Source: DATFXM01 sp035315885 (GTDB lineage: Bacteria; Acidobacteriota; Blastocatellia; UBA7656). Taken from it: a stretch of 64,000 nucleotides of DNA. The position numbers were made by a program, and so were the translations under genes. The notes below the pieces were generated by a model that worked only from the letters and a program-made list of their open reading frames with translations, was not told the origin of the DNA and did not search any database. Each line of letters starts with the position of its first letter. Position 1 is the first letter of the stretch. Shown one piece after another: positions 33,634 through 42,664 of this stretch. The stretch lies in the NCBI GenBank assembly GCA_035315885.1, contig DATFXM010000007.1, forward strand, positions 1-64,000, given 5' to 3'.

Positions 33634-35006
33634 CCTCGTTTGCCCCTGTGCCTCCAGAACAAATAAACCGGGATACCCGCGAGCATTATTGCCACGCTGA
33701 TTGCACTGTTTTGCGGGTACTTGTAAATCGTGTTGAGCCCGACAAAACACTCAATCAACACAAACGATACTATGAACACCGCGGGGACCTTGAAATCGAA
33801 ACCGGTTTCGCTCGAGCAATCGTTTTCCTCGCCCCGCATCTTTACACGTCTCAGCACCAACAACGCCGCGCCGGTCATCGCAAAGAAGATCGAGTCCACT
33901 GAGACGACATAGTTGAGAATCCCTTCGTAGCGGCCGGAGAGCGTGGCAATCACAATAGCAAACACACCCTGAAGGACTATCGCGACTACCGGCACTCGAG
34001 TCACCGGATGAAGCCGGGCCACGCTCTTGAAAAACAGCCGGTCGTCGGCCATCGCAAAGTACACTCGCGGAGCGGTCAGGATGCTCTGACTCAGAAAGCC
34101 CACAGTCGAGATTGCTATTCCCACTGCGATCAGACGCGCTCCGCGTTCCCCGAGCGCGAGTCTCATCACCGCTGAAGCCGGAGTATCCGTCGCGGCAAGA
34201 CCTTCGACCCCGAGCCGGCTGAGACAAACGAAACTCACCGAGATGTACAGCACGATTACACCTGCGACACCCAACAGAAGTCCGCGCGGTAGATTCTTTC
34301 TCGGTTCCCGGATTTCTCCTGCAACGAACGTCGCGGTCTGCCAACCGCCGTAGGCGAACAGCACCGGCACCAGCGCCGCGCCAAACCCAGATACTTGAGA
34401 TGCAAATCCGGACTGAGCAGACGCCTGACTGAGGTTCGCGACTGGAGCGGCCTCTCCGACTGTCAGCCCGACGACGATCAACATGAGAATAGCGAGGATC
34501 TTCAACACCATCAGAACGCTCTGAACGGTGCTGCCCGCGCGGACGCCGAAACAGTTGATCAGCGTGAGTACCGCAAGCGTGATGACCGCCACGACCCAGT
34601 CGCTCACGGGGAGACGCGTCAGTTCGATCAGGTACCGGCCGAAGGTTATGGCTACTGCGGCCATTCCGCCCGTCTGCGACACCAGCAGAAGTGTCCACCC
34701 GTAGACGAATGCGATTCCTGGATGAAATGCCTCGCGAATGTACGCGTATTGTCCGCCTACGTGCGGCCTCAACGCCGCCAGCTCCGCATAGATGAAGCTG
34801 CCCGCCAAGGCGATCAGCCCGCCCACCGCCCAGGCGCCCAGTATCGCCCCAGGAGTCTTTACCACCTTAGCGACAACTGACGGGTTCACGAAAATGCCTG
34901 AACCGATGATGCCGCCCATCACGAGCATCGTCGCGTCAAATAGTCCAAGTCTTCGTGCGAGTCCCGGATTCTCGACTGTTGGAGGAGTTTGAGTGGCAGG
35001 CTCCAA
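33630..35006 (-). CDS. APC-superfamily amino-acid permease
   Basis: A 458-residue protein with twelve or so hydrophobic segments. The N-terminus GLFDATMLVMGGIIGSGIFVNPSVVAK is the APC substrate-site signature, and GGQYAYIREAFHPGIAFVYGW is the next family block. It imports or exchanges amino acids. It lies 12 bases after the Ser/Thr kinase and overlaps the aminotransferase by 4 bases, so the three genes form an operon. Confidence 0.93.
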   Translation of the reverse strand: MEPATQTPPTVENPGLARRLGLFDATMLVMGGIIGSGIFVNPSVVAKVVKTPGAILGAWAVGGLIALAGSFIYAELAALRPHVGGQYAYIREAFHPGIAFVYGWTLLLVSQTGGMAAVAITFGRYLIELTRLPVSDWVVAVITLAVLTLINCFGVRAGSTVQSVLMVLKILAILMLIVVGLTVGEAAPVANLSQASAQSGFASQVSGFGAALVPVLFAYGGWQTATFVAGEIREPRKNLPRGLLLGVAGVIVLYISVSFVCLSRLGVEGLAATDTPASAVMRLALGERGARLIAVGIAISTVGFLSQSILTAPRVYFAMADDRLFFKSVARLHPVTRVPVVAIVLQGVFAIVIATLSGRYEGILNYVVSVDSIFFAMTGAALLVLRRVKMRGEENDCSSETGFDFKVPAVFIVSFVLIECFVGLNTIYKYPQNSAISVAIMLAGIPVYLFWRHRGKRG

Positions 35007-35018
35007 TATACCTGTTCC

Positions 35019-37079
35019 TCAGCGACCTGTTTGAGTGGGCAGTGTCAATCTCTCTCGCATTCGCCTTTGCCATCGAGTCTTTGGAATGTCTTCTTCTTCA
35101 AATTCTCCAAGCGCTTCGCGAAGGGTTTCTCCGCCCGCCTGCCGGGCCTTCAGGTAAAGCAACGCGCTCAGCACGGCGATGAGCGGCGCAAGAAATACGT
35201 TCAACGCCACCGAGATTATCGGGCCCATCGCGATCAGCAGGCGCTCCTTGCTGGACTCATCGACGTGCTTCAGAAAGTTCCTGACTGCCAAAACGAATAC
35301 CAGACTGAACATTGCCGGTATTAGGTATTGAATGATGATTGTCGCGATTACCGTTTTGCGCACTCGCCGAACAAGGAGCTTCGAGCGCCTCCTCGCGGCA
35401 AAGCCCTGAAGTTTCTCCATGATCACAACTGGGGCGGTCAGAGCGGAGTTGATGTAGAAGATCGCACCCGGCACGATGCCCGGACCTAACAGGAGAATCG
35501 AGAGACATCCGATCAACATCGTGATCTTCAGCAGAGGCCAAAGCCTCGGTTTGACCGATCGAAATGCGGAGCGTACTCTCAACGGCTTGAGTGGCGCCAG
35601 GTTCAACTGGGTGACCAGCCGAATAGTGACCGCAACCACGATGCTCGATGCAACAAAGTTCAACAGAAAGTTGCTCAGACCGAATATTGCTCTCCAGATT
35701 TGTCCTCTGACGCTGTCCGCGCTGCCAAAGAGATTGCGTGCGAGAAAAAACTGGATTAGCGAGACCAGCGCGCTCGCAGAATAGACGACAATCGACAGTC
35801 GAACGAATTTAGGAAAGTACTCGCTGTACATCGACAACGCGCGGCGAAGCAGCGTGCCGCTTCCCTCCGAGTATGCCCTGAGCGCACTTGCGAATCCCGC
35901 CGCGCTCGCTGGTCGATCGTAGGGATTCTTCGCGAGCCCGAGCATAACCAGGCCCGCCATTCTCCGTGGGATCTTTTTTCGCTTTCTGGCAAGAGGCGGC
36001 GGAGGCACTTCGATGTGCTGCTTCATCAGCTCAGCCATCGTGCCTCGAAACGGAGGCTCTCCGGCAAGCATCTGATAGGTGATGACCGCCAGGCTGTAGA
36101 TATCCGATCGAGCATCCAGAGGCATCGCCTGACACTGCTCCGGCGACATGTACACCGGCGTGCCCAGGACCGACCCGACCCTTGTCAATCCATCGGTGGA
36201 ATCGCTGGAGGAGCCGGAGCCGCTGTCGCGGACGGTTTCTCGCTGAATTATGCGAGTCCGGTCCTCGGCCAACGATGTTGAATCGCTTGGCTCACCGGCG
36301 GAGTCGGTGGGCGCCAGCGCGGCCGCAGCCGCAGTCTTCGCGTCTCGCCCGGCCGGTACGACTCGCGTCTCGCGCTTGTCTGCCTCCGGAGCAAGAATTC
36401 TAGTGGCGGCATCATCCTCTTTGGACTGCTCTGCCGGCGATTTGTCTTGACGGTTCGTTGGACTCGGGCCGGTCATCGTGCCGGTCGTTACCGATTTCTG
36501 TCCGGAGCCCACGGCGTCCGAGTCGCGCCGCGAGGTTGAGGTTTCGTCGCCCTCGGCGACCAAAGGCGCATCCAGCTTTGCCAAACCGAAGTCGAGGACT
36601 TTGACGCGGTAGCCACCTCTTCTATTTGGCTCGAGCCACAAATTGTCCGGCTTCAAATCTCGATGAACGACGCCGTGTCGATGAGCCTCGTCCAGCGCGT
36701 AACAAGTCTGCTCGATGATATCGACTGTCCACCCTATGGGCAGCGATGTCTCCTCTTCCAGAATGTCGGCGAGCGTGCAGCCGTCAAGGTACTCCATCAC
36801 GAGGTAAGCCACTTTGCGACCGTCAACCGCCGCGAAACCGAAATCCGTCACGTTCACGACGTTCGGATGGTGAAGGCGGCCGGCCGCTTTGGCCTCTCGC
36901 CTGAACCGCTCGACAAACTCATCGTTCATCATGAACTGCGGGGCAATAACCTTTAACGCAACCGGCCGATCCGTTCCGATATGTGTAGCAAGATACACCG
37001 CGCCCATGCCGCCCTTGCCCAACTGGCGTTCGATTCGATACTTCTCGTCGAGAATGTGACCTTTTATATGAAGCGTCAT
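35019..37079 (-). CDS. Membrane Ser/Thr protein kinase with large activation-segment insert
   Basis: A 686-residue protein. The kinase domain has GKGGMGAVYL (21-30), catalytic Lys43, HRDLKPDN (139-146), DFG (163-165), then GTPVYMSPEQC and DIYSLAVITYQMLAGEPPF. Between DFGLAK and GTPVYMSPEQ lie about 137 residues instead of about 20: low-complexity, Thr/Ser-rich, with TRI motifs (AATRILAPE, RTRIIQRE). After the kinase there are about four to five transmembrane segments. ATG at 37079. It is preceded 41 bases upstream by an acyl-CoA synthetase gene. Confidence 0.93.
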   Translation of the reverse strand: MTLHIKGHILDEKYRIERQLGKGGMGAVYLATHIGTDRPVALKVIAPQFMMNDEFVERFRREAKAAGRLHHPNVVNVTDFGFAAVDGRKVAYLVMEYLDGCTLADILEEETSLPIGWTVDIIEQTCYALDEAHRHGVVHRDLKPDNLWLEPNRRGGYRVKVLDFGLAKLDAPLVAEGDETSTSRRDSDAVGSGQKSVTTGTMTGPSPTNRQDKSPAEQSKEDDAATRILAPEADKRETRVVPAGRDAKTAAAAALAPTDSAGEPSDSTSLAEDRTRIIQRETVRDSGSGSSSDSTDGLTRVGSVLGTPVYMSPEQCQAMPLDARSDIYSLAVITYQMLAGEPPFRGTMAELMKQHIEVPPPPLARKRKKIPRRMAGLVMLGLAKNPYDRPASAAGFASALRAYSEGSGTLLRRALSMYSEYFPKFVRLSIVVYSASALVSLIQFFLARNLFGSADSVRGQIWRAIFGLSNFLLNFVASSIVVAVTIRLVTQLNLAPLKPLRVRSAFRSVKPRLWPLLKITMLIGCLSILLLGPGIVPGAIFYINSALTAPVVIMEKLQGFAARRRSKLLVRRVRKTVIATIIIQYLIPAMFSLVFVLAVRNFLKHVDESSKERLLIAMGPIISVALNVFLAPLIAVLSALLYLKARQAGGETLREALGEFEEEDIPKTRWQRRMRERLTLPTQTGR

Positions 37080-37120
37080 TTGAAAACCACTACCGAGTTC
37101 TGAGTCCTCTACTCACGGAA

Positions 37121-38935
37121 TCAGCTTTCGGCCTCTCCGTAAAGGGAGTTTATCAACGACCGGTATTTATCTTCGATAACCCTGCGTTTTACTTTGAGCG
37201 TAGGTGTCAACTCACCGCCTTCAATCGTGAATTCGTCCGCGAGCAACGCGATGCGTTTGACCTTTTCGTAGTCGGCCAGCTCGCTGGTGAATCTCGAAAC
37301 TTCCTGCTTGAACAAGTCTAACGTGCCTGCCGTTTCAATCAAGGCAGACTTGCTCGCGGCTGAAATGCCTGCTGTAGTCGCCCACGAGCGGAGCCTCTCA
37401 AAGTCAGGTACGATCAACACAGATACGTACTTTCGCTTGTCGCCCACGACAACAGCCTGCTCGACGTACTCGCTTCCTGAAATCAAGCGTTCAATCATCT
37501 GCGGAGCGACGTACTTGCCGGCGGAGGTCTTGATCAGATCCTTCTTTCGATCGGTGATGTAAAGGAATCCGTCTTCATCCTGATAGCCGACGTCACCCGT
37601 CTTGAACCAGCAATGGCCATCGGAATCCTGAGTAAATGAGCACGCGGTTTCGTCCGGTTTCTTGAAGTAACCCTCGAACACGTGCGGTCCGCGAGTCAGT
37701 ATCTCTCCGTCCTCCGCTATCTTCACGTCGAGTCCGGACAGAGGGCGACCGACCGCTCCTATGCGATTAGCATCGAGCGTATTGACCGCAATCACCGGCG
37801 CCGTTTCGGTGAGCCCGTAGCCCTGGAGCACCGGAATACCGGCTCCAATGAAAACACTCGCGATTTCCGAAGGCAGCGCGGCTCCCCCGGATACGATTCT
37901 TCGTATATGTCCGCCCACCGCCTCCCGCAACTTGTGAAACACCAGTCTGTCGGCGATCTCTCTTTGGAACGCAAGAACCGGAGGAATCTCGCCTTTCTCG
38001 GTCAGCCACTTTGACGACTTTCGCGCCACGTCCAGCGCCCACTCGAAAATACGCTTCTGGAGAGTCGATCCCTCGCTGGCGGACTTCTGCATCCGAGCGT
38101 AGACCTTCTCCAACAGCCGGGGCACAGTGGACATCAGCGTGGGCTGAACGTCTTTCATGTCCCCTGCAACCGTCTCGATCCCACCCGCGAAATTGATCTG
38201 CACGCCGAAATACAAACACAAGTACAACACCATGCGTTCGAAGATGTGAGAGAGTGGCAAGTACGAAAGCATCACGCCGCCCTCCTCGATCTCGAGAAAT
38301 TGTCCCGACGCCAGCGCATTGAAGGTAATGTTCCGATGCGTGAGCATGGCGCCCTTCGGCTCTCCGGTTGTGCCGGAAGTGTAGATAATCGAGGCGAGCG
38401 CATCGGGTTCAACACGAGCCGAAATCGTCTCGTACCGATCGGGGTGTTGGTCATAGAGAATTTCGCCGCAGTGCTCCAGCTCTGCATAAGCGGTGACGCC
38501 CTCCGACTCAGCGCCCGGTTGAAACATGACCACTCGAAGCTCTGGAAACTTTTTCAACGCGCTCTGAACGCGCTTGAGCTGGCGAATCGAGGAAATGAAC
38601 AAGAGGCGCGCATCGCTGTCTCGCAAAATATATTCGACCTGATGAACTGGCTGCGTCGGATAGAGCGGAACGTTGACCGCGCCTATCGACAGAATGGCGT
38701 AGTCGGTAATTGTCCAAAGCGGCCCACTTTCTGCGAGCATCGCGACGGGGTCGCCTTGTCGTATGCCCATCTCGTCGAGGGCGAGTGCGAGGCTCCGGAC
38801 TCGACGAAACAGCTCCCGGCCGGTCATTCCCACCCACTGTTTGTTTTGCCTGAAGCGGAGCACTTCGGCGTCAGGTCGCTTGTCGGTGGCACGCCGTAGC
38901 AATTCGACAAGCGTCCGCGGCGGATTATCAAGCAT
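37121..38935 (-). CDS. Long-chain acyl-CoA synthetase (AMP-forming)
   Basis: A 604-residue ANL-superfamily enzyme. Motifs in order: YTSGTTGEPKGAMLTHRN (P-loop), YLPLSHIFERM, GYGLTETAPVIAVN, WFKTGDVGYQDEDGFLYITDRKKDLIKTSAGKYVAP and TPTLKVKRRVI (catalytic Lys). FadD15/FAA-type: activates long-chain fatty acids with CoA and ATP for degradation or lipid synthesis. Length typical. First gene of a minus-strand run with the kinase, permease and aminotransferase. Confidence 0.94.
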   Translation of the reverse strand: MLDNPPRTLVELLRRATDKRPDAEVLRFRQNKQWVGMTGRELFRRVRSLALALDEMGIRQGDPVAMLAESGPLWTITDYAILSIGAVNVPLYPTQPVHQVEYILRDSDARLLFISSIRQLKRVQSALKKFPELRVVMFQPGAESEGVTAYAELEHCGEILYDQHPDRYETISARVEPDALASIIYTSGTTGEPKGAMLTHRNITFNALASGQFLEIEEGGVMLSYLPLSHIFERMVLYLCLYFGVQINFAGGIETVAGDMKDVQPTLMSTVPRLLEKVYARMQKSASEGSTLQKRIFEWALDVARKSSKWLTEKGEIPPVLAFQREIADRLVFHKLREAVGGHIRRIVSGGAALPSEIASVFIGAGIPVLQGYGLTETAPVIAVNTLDANRIGAVGRPLSGLDVKIAEDGEILTRGPHVFEGYFKKPDETACSFTQDSDGHCWFKTGDVGYQDEDGFLYITDRKKDLIKTSAGKYVAPQMIERLISGSEYVEQAVVVGDKRKYVSVLIVPDFERLRSWATTAGISAASKSALIETAGTLDLFKQEVSRFTSELADYEKVKRIALLADEFTIEGGELTPTLKVKRRVIEDKYRSLINSLYGEAES

Positions 38936-39262
38936 TCTGTTCTGTCCTGAGTTTGAATTATTTGAACTCAGCCCAGTCTTGCGCCGGGCGAGTCTAGCCA
39001 GGATTTGAGCTTAGGCTAGCCAAGCATCGAGCTTAAGCTGTTCGGCCTGACTTCAGACTTGCGAAGGAGCGCCCATTCTAATGCGAGTGCCCGGGGAAGT
39101 AAATTGGCGTTCCGGTTTCGGGTTTGCGGTTTCGGTTTCCAGGAGGTCCGGCGTCCGACGAAAAAAGCGATCTCGATAGTCGGGGTTCACGCAAAGATCG
39201 CAAAGATTCGCAAAGACCGCTAAGAAGAGCTAGCAATCTTTCACTCAGCGCTCAGCACTATC
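38936..39262. repeat. Intergenic region with scattered repeat fragments
   Basis: About 330 bases without a gene. Contents: TTTCGGG-type heptamers (39115-39137), a CGCAAAGA tandem (CACGCAAAGATCGCAAAGATTCGCAAAGACCGC, 39189-39222, about 12-13-bp spacing) and a GTGCTGA-type arm CTCAGCGCTCAGCAC (39244-39258) next to the RND stop codon. Left of 39100 nothing recognisable is seen. Confidence 0.65.
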
Positions 39263-39263
39263 C

Positions 39264-42200
39264 TCAGTCTCCCGCCTTTGGGTCCACCGACTCCGCCGGC
39301 TTGCGCCTTAGCGCAGCTGCGCCCAGCTTCTTGAACGGATGCGCAACGGCATATCCGATTGCCGATATGTGACTCCACGCCCGGGTCTCCGCCAGATCAT
39401 CAAACAGCGAATACGCAACCGGTGTCACAATCAACGTCAGCAGAAGCGACAGCGTCTGACCTCCAATAACCACAACCGCTATTGCGCGCCGCTCATCGGC
39501 GCCAGGCCCGGTACCCAACGCCAGAGGCAACATTCCCGCAACCAACGCCAGCGTAGTCATCAGAATCGGTCGTAACCGGTCACGATTGGCGGTCAATATC
39601 GCCACCGTCCGCTCCATCCCCGACCGCTTCAGATTGTTCATATGGTCGATCTGAAGAATCGCGTTCTTCTTCACCACGCCAAACAACACCAGAATGCCCA
39701 AGGCGGAGTACAGATTCAGCGTATTGTTGGTCGCCCAAAGCGACACAAGCGCAAATGGAACGGACAGCGGTAACGACAGCAGGATCGTAAGAGGATGAAT
39801 CGTGCTCTCAAACTGAGACGCCAATATCATGTACATGAATATGACCGAGAGCAGAAACGCCCAGATGAATTCTCGGAAAGTCTGTTCCAGCTCTTTGGCG
39901 CGTCCCGACACCGCAGTAGTGTACGCGGCAGGCAGATTCATCGACTTCACTTCCCGCCGCAGCGCTTCGAGCCTGTCAGCAAGAGCGTAGCCTGGCGCAA
40001 CCGACGCACGAAGACTGACCTGTCGCTGACGGTCGAGCCGATCAATCCGCGACGCGGTAGTCGAAGGAACGATCGTCACAAGGTTATCCAGCCTCGCAAG
40101 CCCTCCGCCCTGACGAGTGACATACAGCCGCGAGATGGCGTCGGGATCGTTGCGCATTCCATTGGTCAACCTGAGCTGAACGTCATAGTCGTCGTTCACC
40201 GCCGCGTCTCTGAATCGTGAAACGCGATCGTCACCGCCAACCATCAGCCTCAGCGCTGTCGCGATATCGTCGGTAGACACTGCCAGATCGGCGGCGCGGG
40301 CACGGTCGATCTCGACCCGCAATTCGGGCTTGTCGAGCTTTAGCGTTGTGTCGGCATCAACGATCCCCAGCTCGGCGGATTTCTGACGAAGCTGGTCGGC
40401 ATACGCCGAGAGGTGCTCGAGATCCGGCCCGCGCAAGACGAAATCTATTTCGAAGCCGCCTCCCCCAATGTTGAACGATTGAGAGTTTCGCACCGATGTT
40501 CTAAGGTCCTTGTACTTCCTCAGCCGGCTTCGAATGTCGATCATCACGTCGCGCTGGCTGTAGTTGTCGTGAAAAGCCTCCATCGGCCGGCCGTGAATCA
40601 GACCCGCGAAGAACCTCGACAACGAAAACACTCGCTCTTCGATCGGGGCGATTCGTACATAGGCGCTCCCCTGATTCACCGCGCCAATGAAACCTCCCCC
40701 GGCCGTTGCGAGCACCAGCCTCACCCCGCGAGTCGAAGACAACTCCTGCTCGATCTGCTTCATGACTTCATTCATCGAAGCTAAGCTGGTACCCTCGCGC
40801 GCGGTGATGTTCACATCGAATTCGGACTCGTCCACATCGCTCGGGATGTAGTCCTGACGGCACATTTTGTAGAGCGGTACCGACGAGCCGATAACCAGCA
40901 ACGCAAGCACCGCGACTACAATCCTGTTCCGAAGAGCAAGGCCCAGCATCCATTCGTAGCTGCGGTCGATCCACGCATAGAAGCCGGTGCGAGACTTTGC
41001 TTCATCGCGAGCGTGACCGGTTGCATCTTCGGTCTTCAGCAGCCGCGCGCTCATCATCGGCGTCAGGGTGAACGAAACCAGAAGGCTGACCATGATCGCT
41101 ACGGCCGCGGTGATGCCGAACTGATACAGGAACCGTCCCGATATGCTCGACATGAATGAAACCGGGATGAAGATCACCACCAAACTGAGCGTTGTCGCCA
41201 TGACCGCGAGCCCGATTTCCGCAGTCGCTGCGCGCGCAGCCTCAAACGGCCGCATCTTCTTTTCTTCAACAAAGCGAAAGATGTTCTCGAGCACGACTAT
41301 TGCGTCGTCGATGACCACTCCCACCATCAGCACCAGCGCAAGCATCGTCACGCTGTTCAATGTGAAGTTCAACGCGCGCATCATGCCGAACGACGCGATC
41401 ACCGACGCGGGTATCGCCACCCCCGCAATGATCGTAGACCGCCAGCTTCGCATAAACGCCAGAACGACCAGGCAGGCCAGTATGCTGCCAAGCACGAGGT
41501 GAATGTTGATTTCCTCGAGGGCCGCGTAGATGTAGCGAGACTGATCGCGAATCACATCCATCCTGACGTCGTCCGGGAGCTGACCCTTTACCCGTTGAAG
41601 CGACGCTTTGGCTGCGTCTATGACTTCCACGGTGTTGGCGCCGGACTGACGCCTTACCTCCAGCGTGACGGTGGGCACTCCATTCAAGCGCGCGACCGAA
41701 CGCTGTTCCTTCGTGCCATCCTCGGCCCAACCAAGATCGTGAACCCTGATCGGCGCGCCGTTGACCGTTTTAACCACCAGCGCGTCGAAGACTTTTGGAT
41801 CTGCAACCCGCCCCATTGTCCTCAGCGAGTGCTCTCGTACGTCCTGGGTCACGTTGCCACCGGGTGCGTCGGCGTTCTGTCGAATGATTGCGGCTCGAAC
41901 TTCGGTGATCGGAATCTGGTAAGCGGCAAGACGATCGGGATCAACCCAGACGTTGATGGCGCGACCCAACCCTCCGACTATCGCTATCTCACCGACGCCG
42001 GTGGAGCGCTCAAGAATCGGCTTTACAACCTTGTCGGCCAGTTCAGTCAGTTCGCGAACCGGCCTGTCTGCCGAGAGTGCAACCGTCATAACCGGAGCAG
42101 AATCATTGTTGAATTTGGCGATTATCGGCGGGTCCACGTCGCGCGGCAAATCTCGAACCACCTGTGACACACGGTCGCGTACGTCCTGCGCGGCGATATC

Positions 42201-42506
42201 GATATTTCGATCGAGGTTGAAGGTTACAAGCACCAGCGACATCCCCTGAACGGAGATTGATCGCAGCTCCTGAATACCTTCGACTGTGTTGACGACTTCT
42301 TCGACTTTCTGAGAGACCTCGTTCTCGACTTCTTCAGGAGAACCGCCGGGCAGCATCGTTCGGACACTCACAGTGGGGAGGTCTACGGATGGGAACCGGT
42401 CGACGCCAAGGCGGAAGTAACTCGCGGTGCCTACGACGACCAGCGCGAGTATGATCATCGCCGCGAAAACGGGACGCTTAATACAAATCTCAGCGAGTTT
42501 CTGCAT
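39264..42506 (-). CDS. RND efflux pump (HAE-1/AcrB-like), copy 1
   Basis: A 1080-residue inner-membrane RND transporter. The topology is a first TM at about 12-30, a long periplasmic loop, TM2-6, a second loop and TM8-12. Seen: FRLGVDRFPSVDLPTVSVRTMLPGGSPEEVENEV, ALVLMVGVVIDDAIVVLENIFRFVEEKKMRPFEAA (proton-relay Asp pair) and LGILVLFGVVKKNAILQIDHMN. It uses proton energy to expel drugs or other compounds through an outer-membrane channel that is not encoded here. The adaptor gene lies just upstream, separated by a family A hairpin. Confidence 0.95.
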   Translation of the reverse strand: MQKLAEICIKRPVFAAMIILALVVVGTASYFRLGVDRFPSVDLPTVSVRTMLPGGSPEEVENEVSQKVEEVVNTVEGIQELRSISVQGMSLVLVTFNLDRNIDIAAQDVRDRVSQVVRDLPRDVDPPIIAKFNNDSAPVMTVALSADRPVRELTELADKVVKPILERSTGVGEIAIVGGLGRAINVWVDPDRLAAYQIPITEVRAAIIRQNADAPGGNVTQDVREHSLRTMGRVADPKVFDALVVKTVNGAPIRVHDLGWAEDGTKEQRSVARLNGVPTVTLEVRRQSGANTVEVIDAAKASLQRVKGQLPDDVRMDVIRDQSRYIYAALEEINIHLVLGSILACLVVLAFMRSWRSTIIAGVAIPASVIASFGMMRALNFTLNSVTMLALVLMVGVVIDDAIVVLENIFRFVEEKKMRPFEAARAATAEIGLAVMATTLSLVVIFIPVSFMSSISGRFLYQFGITAAVAIMVSLLVSFTLTPMMSARLLKTEDATGHARDEAKSRTGFYAWIDRSYEWMLGLALRNRIVVAVLALLVIGSSVPLYKMCRQDYIPSDVDESEFDVNITAREGTSLASMNEVMKQIEQELSSTRGVRLVLATAGGGFIGAVNQGSAYVRIAPIEERVFSLSRFFAGLIHGRPMEAFHDNYSQRDVMIDIRSRLRKYKDLRTSVRNSQSFNIGGGGFEIDFVLRGPDLEHLSAYADQLRQKSAELGIVDADTTLKLDKPELRVEIDRARAADLAVSTDDIATALRLMVGGDDRVSRFRDAAVNDDYDVQLRLTNGMRNDPDAISRLYVTRQGGGLARLDNLVTIVPSTTASRIDRLDRQRQVSLRASVAPGYALADRLEALRREVKSMNLPAAYTTAVSGRAKELEQTFREFIWAFLLSVIFMYMILASQFESTIHPLTILLSLPLSVPFALVSLWATNNTLNLYSALGILVLFGVVKKNAILQIDHMNNLKRSGMERTVAILTANRDRLRPILMTTLALVAGMLPLALGTGPGADERRAIAVVVIGGQTLSLLLTLIVTPVAYSLFDDLAETRAWSHISAIGYAVAHPFKKLGAAALRRKPAESVDPKAGD

Positions 42507-42530
42507 TGCTGGCTTTCAGATTCTCAATCA

Positions 42531-42664
42531 GTAGTGCTGAGTGGACGGTTTCGGGTTTAGGGTTTCGGGTTCGTTTGATTCAGTAGCCTTTCGTCGAGCA
42601 TTGCTCACCATCCGAGTCTCTATCTGACGAACCCTAAACCCGAAACCGTCCACTCAGCACTTTC
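42531..42664. repeat. Family A nested heptamer hairpin between adaptor and pump
   Basis: AGTGCTGAGTGGACGGTTTC pairs with GAAACCGTCCACTCAGCACT, and inside it TTTCGGGTTTAGGG pairs with CCCTAAACCCGAAA. The stem is about 33 bp, close to perfect. The loop holds GGGTTCGTTTGATTCAGTA and CGAGTCTCTATCTGACGAA as at 6.1 kb. The right arm touches the adaptor stop (42663-42665); the left arm starts 25 bases before the pump's ATG. Confidence 0.93.
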
